Part shown: piece after piece, positions 5,497 through 6,634 of the stretch | Layout of the letters: the number at the start of each line of letters is the position of its first letter | Numbering within the stretch: position 1 is the stretch's first letter | Source: Candidatus Izemoplasma sp. | GTDB taxonomy: Bacteria > Bacillota_I > Bacilli_A > Izemoplasmatales > Izemoplasmataceae | Assembly: GCA_007117555.1 (NCBI GenBank) | Contig: SKGI01000108.1 | Span: 1 to 6,634, forward strand | Direction: 5' to 3' | Length of the DNA: 6,634 nucleotides | Translations under genes and position numbers: made by a program | Notes under the pieces: model-generated | What the model saw: only the letters and a program-made list of their open reading frames with translations | The model's database searches: none | Told to the model about the DNA's origin: nothing

Positions 5497-6318
5497 ATGA
5501 AAGAACGTCTGATTACTGGTCTTTTTCTTGCGGCGGTCTTTTTACCGATGTTGTTTGTACCACCGATAGGATTTTATTTTTTCATCGGCTTACTTGCAAG
5601 CATCGCGACATTTGAGCTCTTTCGGATGTTTGCGACACCGCATCAGTTACCGGGTGGATTCATCGTCTATCAGTGGCTAGGGACGTTAGGTCTTTATGCA
5701 GTATTTTTAGCTGTTAGTCTTGGACAACTCCAAGCGGTGTGGTTGTTAATTGTCTTACTTAGCATTGTGTTGTTTGGCGCTTTTCTTACGGTAGTATCTG
5801 AACGGTATCATCCGAAAGACTTTGGCAATACATTGACCGGTATCTTTTATGTAGGCGTGGCGTTTGCATCGCTTAGTTTCTTACGTGCATACGGATTAGA
5901 CGCACTCATTTACATGTTAATCTTAGCGATGGTCACGGACATGTTTGCTTATTTTGTGGGTGTGGCCATTGGTAAACATAAACTCGCGCCTAAAATAAGT
6001 CCGAAAAAATCAATTGAAGGATCGATTGGTGGCACACTGATTGCGGTAGCTGTCGCTTCGGTCTTTGCGCTATGGCGTGATGTCTTCTTAGTTGAAAATG
6101 GTTGGTTACTGGCGGTTATTTTAATCGGTGGTGGGGTGTTTGTTTCAGTCATTGCTCAAATTGGCGATCTTGTTGCTTCACGGATGAAACGTGACCACGG
6201 TATTAAAGATTTTTCTAATTTACTGCCCGGTCACGGCGGCGTTCTTGACCGGTTTGATTCGAGTACCTTTGCGGCCATGGCGCTTGTGTTAGTGCTTTTG
6301 TTAATTGAGGTGTTATAA
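5497..6318 (+). CDS. cdsA: Phosphatidate cytidylyltransferase (CDP-diglyceride synthase)
   Basis: This integral membrane enzyme joins CTP and phosphatidic acid to give CDP-diacylglycerol, the precursor of phosphatidylglycerol, cardiolipin and other phospholipids. The 273-residue length is normal for Bacillota. About seven or eight hydrophobic segments are visible, starting at residues 5-24 and 26-43 and ending with a helix at about 256-272. DMFAYFVG (148-155) and the PKKSIEGSIGG stretch after it carry conserved polar residues. The family signature is intact: SRMKR (228-232), KD (237-238), LPGHGGVLDRFD (243-254), with the metal- and CTP-binding acidic and basic residues present. It lies between uppS and dxr, 4 bases after the former and touching the latter, so all three should be made from one transcript. 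Confidence 0.95.
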   Translation: MKERLITGLFLAAVFLPMLFVPPIGFYFFIGLLASIATFELFRMFATPHQLPGGFIVYQWLGTLGLYAVFLAVSLGQLQAVWLLIVLLSIVLFGAFLTVVSERYHPKDFGNTLTGIFYVGVAFASLSFLRAYGLDALIYMLILAMVTDMFAYFVGVAIGKHKLAPKISPKKSIEGSIGGTLIAVAVASVFALWRDVFLVENGWLLAVILIGGGVFVSVIAQIGDLVASRMKRDHGIKDFSNLLPGHGGVLDRFDSSTFAAMALVLVLLLIEVL

Positions 6319-6634
6319 ATGAAAGACGTTGTCTTACTTGGGGCAACCGGTTCGATTGGTACGCAGACAATGGATGTCATAGACACGTATCCAGATACTT
6401 TTCGTCTTATCGGTGCTACGGCGCATCAAAGCGGTGCCGAGCTTCTAGCACTGTGTGCCAAATATCCGTTACAAGTGGTCGCAAGCCATGAAACAAAGCG
6501 ACCTTTGTTTGAAAACTTTGCCCATCTCACTTGGTATGATGTAACGGCGCTTGATCAACTTGTCGAAGCGGTGCCTCAGTCGACGCTGATTGTCAATGCG
6601 TTAGTTGGCAGTGCTGGACTTAAGCCTACTTTGG
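6319..6634 (+). CDS. dxr: 1-deoxy-D-xylulose 5-phosphate reductoisomerase, N-terminal part (cut by window end)
   Basis: DXR turns 1-deoxyxylulose 5-phosphate into 2-C-methylerythritol 4-phosphate with NADPH, the first committed step of the MEP isoprenoid pathway. Only the first 105 codons are present; the full protein is usually about 380-400 residues, so the catalytic metal site is outside. The Rossmann NADPH motif LLGATGSIGTQTMDVI is at residues 6-21 and the family stretch NALVGSAGLKPTL at 93-105. ATG 6319 follows the cdsA stop codon with no gap, and TTGAGGTG (6305-6312) supplies a ribosome binding site inside cdsA. The presence of DXR shows that isoprenoids for UppS are made by the MEP and not only the mevalonate route. 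The reading frame is open to the last base. Confidence 0.93.
   Translation, partial: MKDVVLLGATGSIGTQTMDVIDTYPDTFRLIGATAHQSGAELLALCAKYPLQVVASHETKRPLFENFAHLTWYDVTALDQLVEAVPQSTLIVNALVGSAGLKPTL

Noticed and set aside
1..6634. CRISPR array, insertion sequence, prophage, tRNA or rRNA gene
   Set aside because: No spaced direct repeats, transposase motifs, terminal inverted repeats or cloverleaf sequences were seen; genes are densely packed housekeeping genes in a common order.

Overview
The window looks like a chromosomal housekeeping segment of a low-to-moderate GC Gram-positive bacterium (Bacillota, or a walled relative near the Mollicutes that uses the standard code). The evidence is the order rpsB, tsf, pyrH, frr, uppS, cdsA, dxr, which is a classic Bacillota run, together with strong AGGAGG-type ribosome binding sites and rho-independent terminators with U-tracts. 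TGA is used as a stop (frr, uppS, the 177-residue membrane protein) and TGG codes for Trp, so Mycoplasma code 4 is excluded. I cannot name a genus from the sequence alone. All genes lie on the + strand.

Positions 1-1083 hold a two-gene unit: a secreted or membrane-anchored protein with a DUF4430-like domain, followed 2 bases later by a six-helix membrane protein that resembles an ECF-transporter S component. This unit ends in a strong terminator at 1095-1122. It is the accessory, least characterised part of the window and may be a vitamin or small-molecule uptake module.

Positions 1102-3317 carry the translation genes. rpsB has an extended -10 promoter whose -35 lies inside the upstream terminator hairpin, a leader of about 118 nt with alternative pairings, and an S2 protein that is about 130 residues longer than usual. 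The extra part is a Pro/Gln/Arg-rich linker ending in a Rho_N/SAP-like helical domain. rpsB ends in its own terminator. tsf has its own promoter, overlapped by a 29-bp imperfect palindrome, and is followed by another hairpin.

Positions 3375-4692 carry pyrH and frr as a close pair, ending in a strong GCAA-tetraloop terminator. Positions 4712-6634 start a new unit from a good sigma-A-type promoter: uppS, cdsA and dxr (cut by the window edge), almost abutting. DXR feeds the MEP isoprenoid pathway, UppS extends isoprenoids to undecaprenyl diphosphate for cell-wall carriers, and CdsA makes CDP-diacylglycerol for phospholipids, so this last unit is a cell-envelope precursor operon. S2, EF-Ts and RRF serve translation, and UMP kinase supplies pyrimidine nucleotides.

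No tRNA, rRNA, CRISPR array or insertion sequence was seen. No gap between genes exceeds 300 bases. The features that merit attention are the S2 extension, the DUF4430/S-component pair, the regulatory structures around rpsB and tsf, and a diverged motif in UppS.
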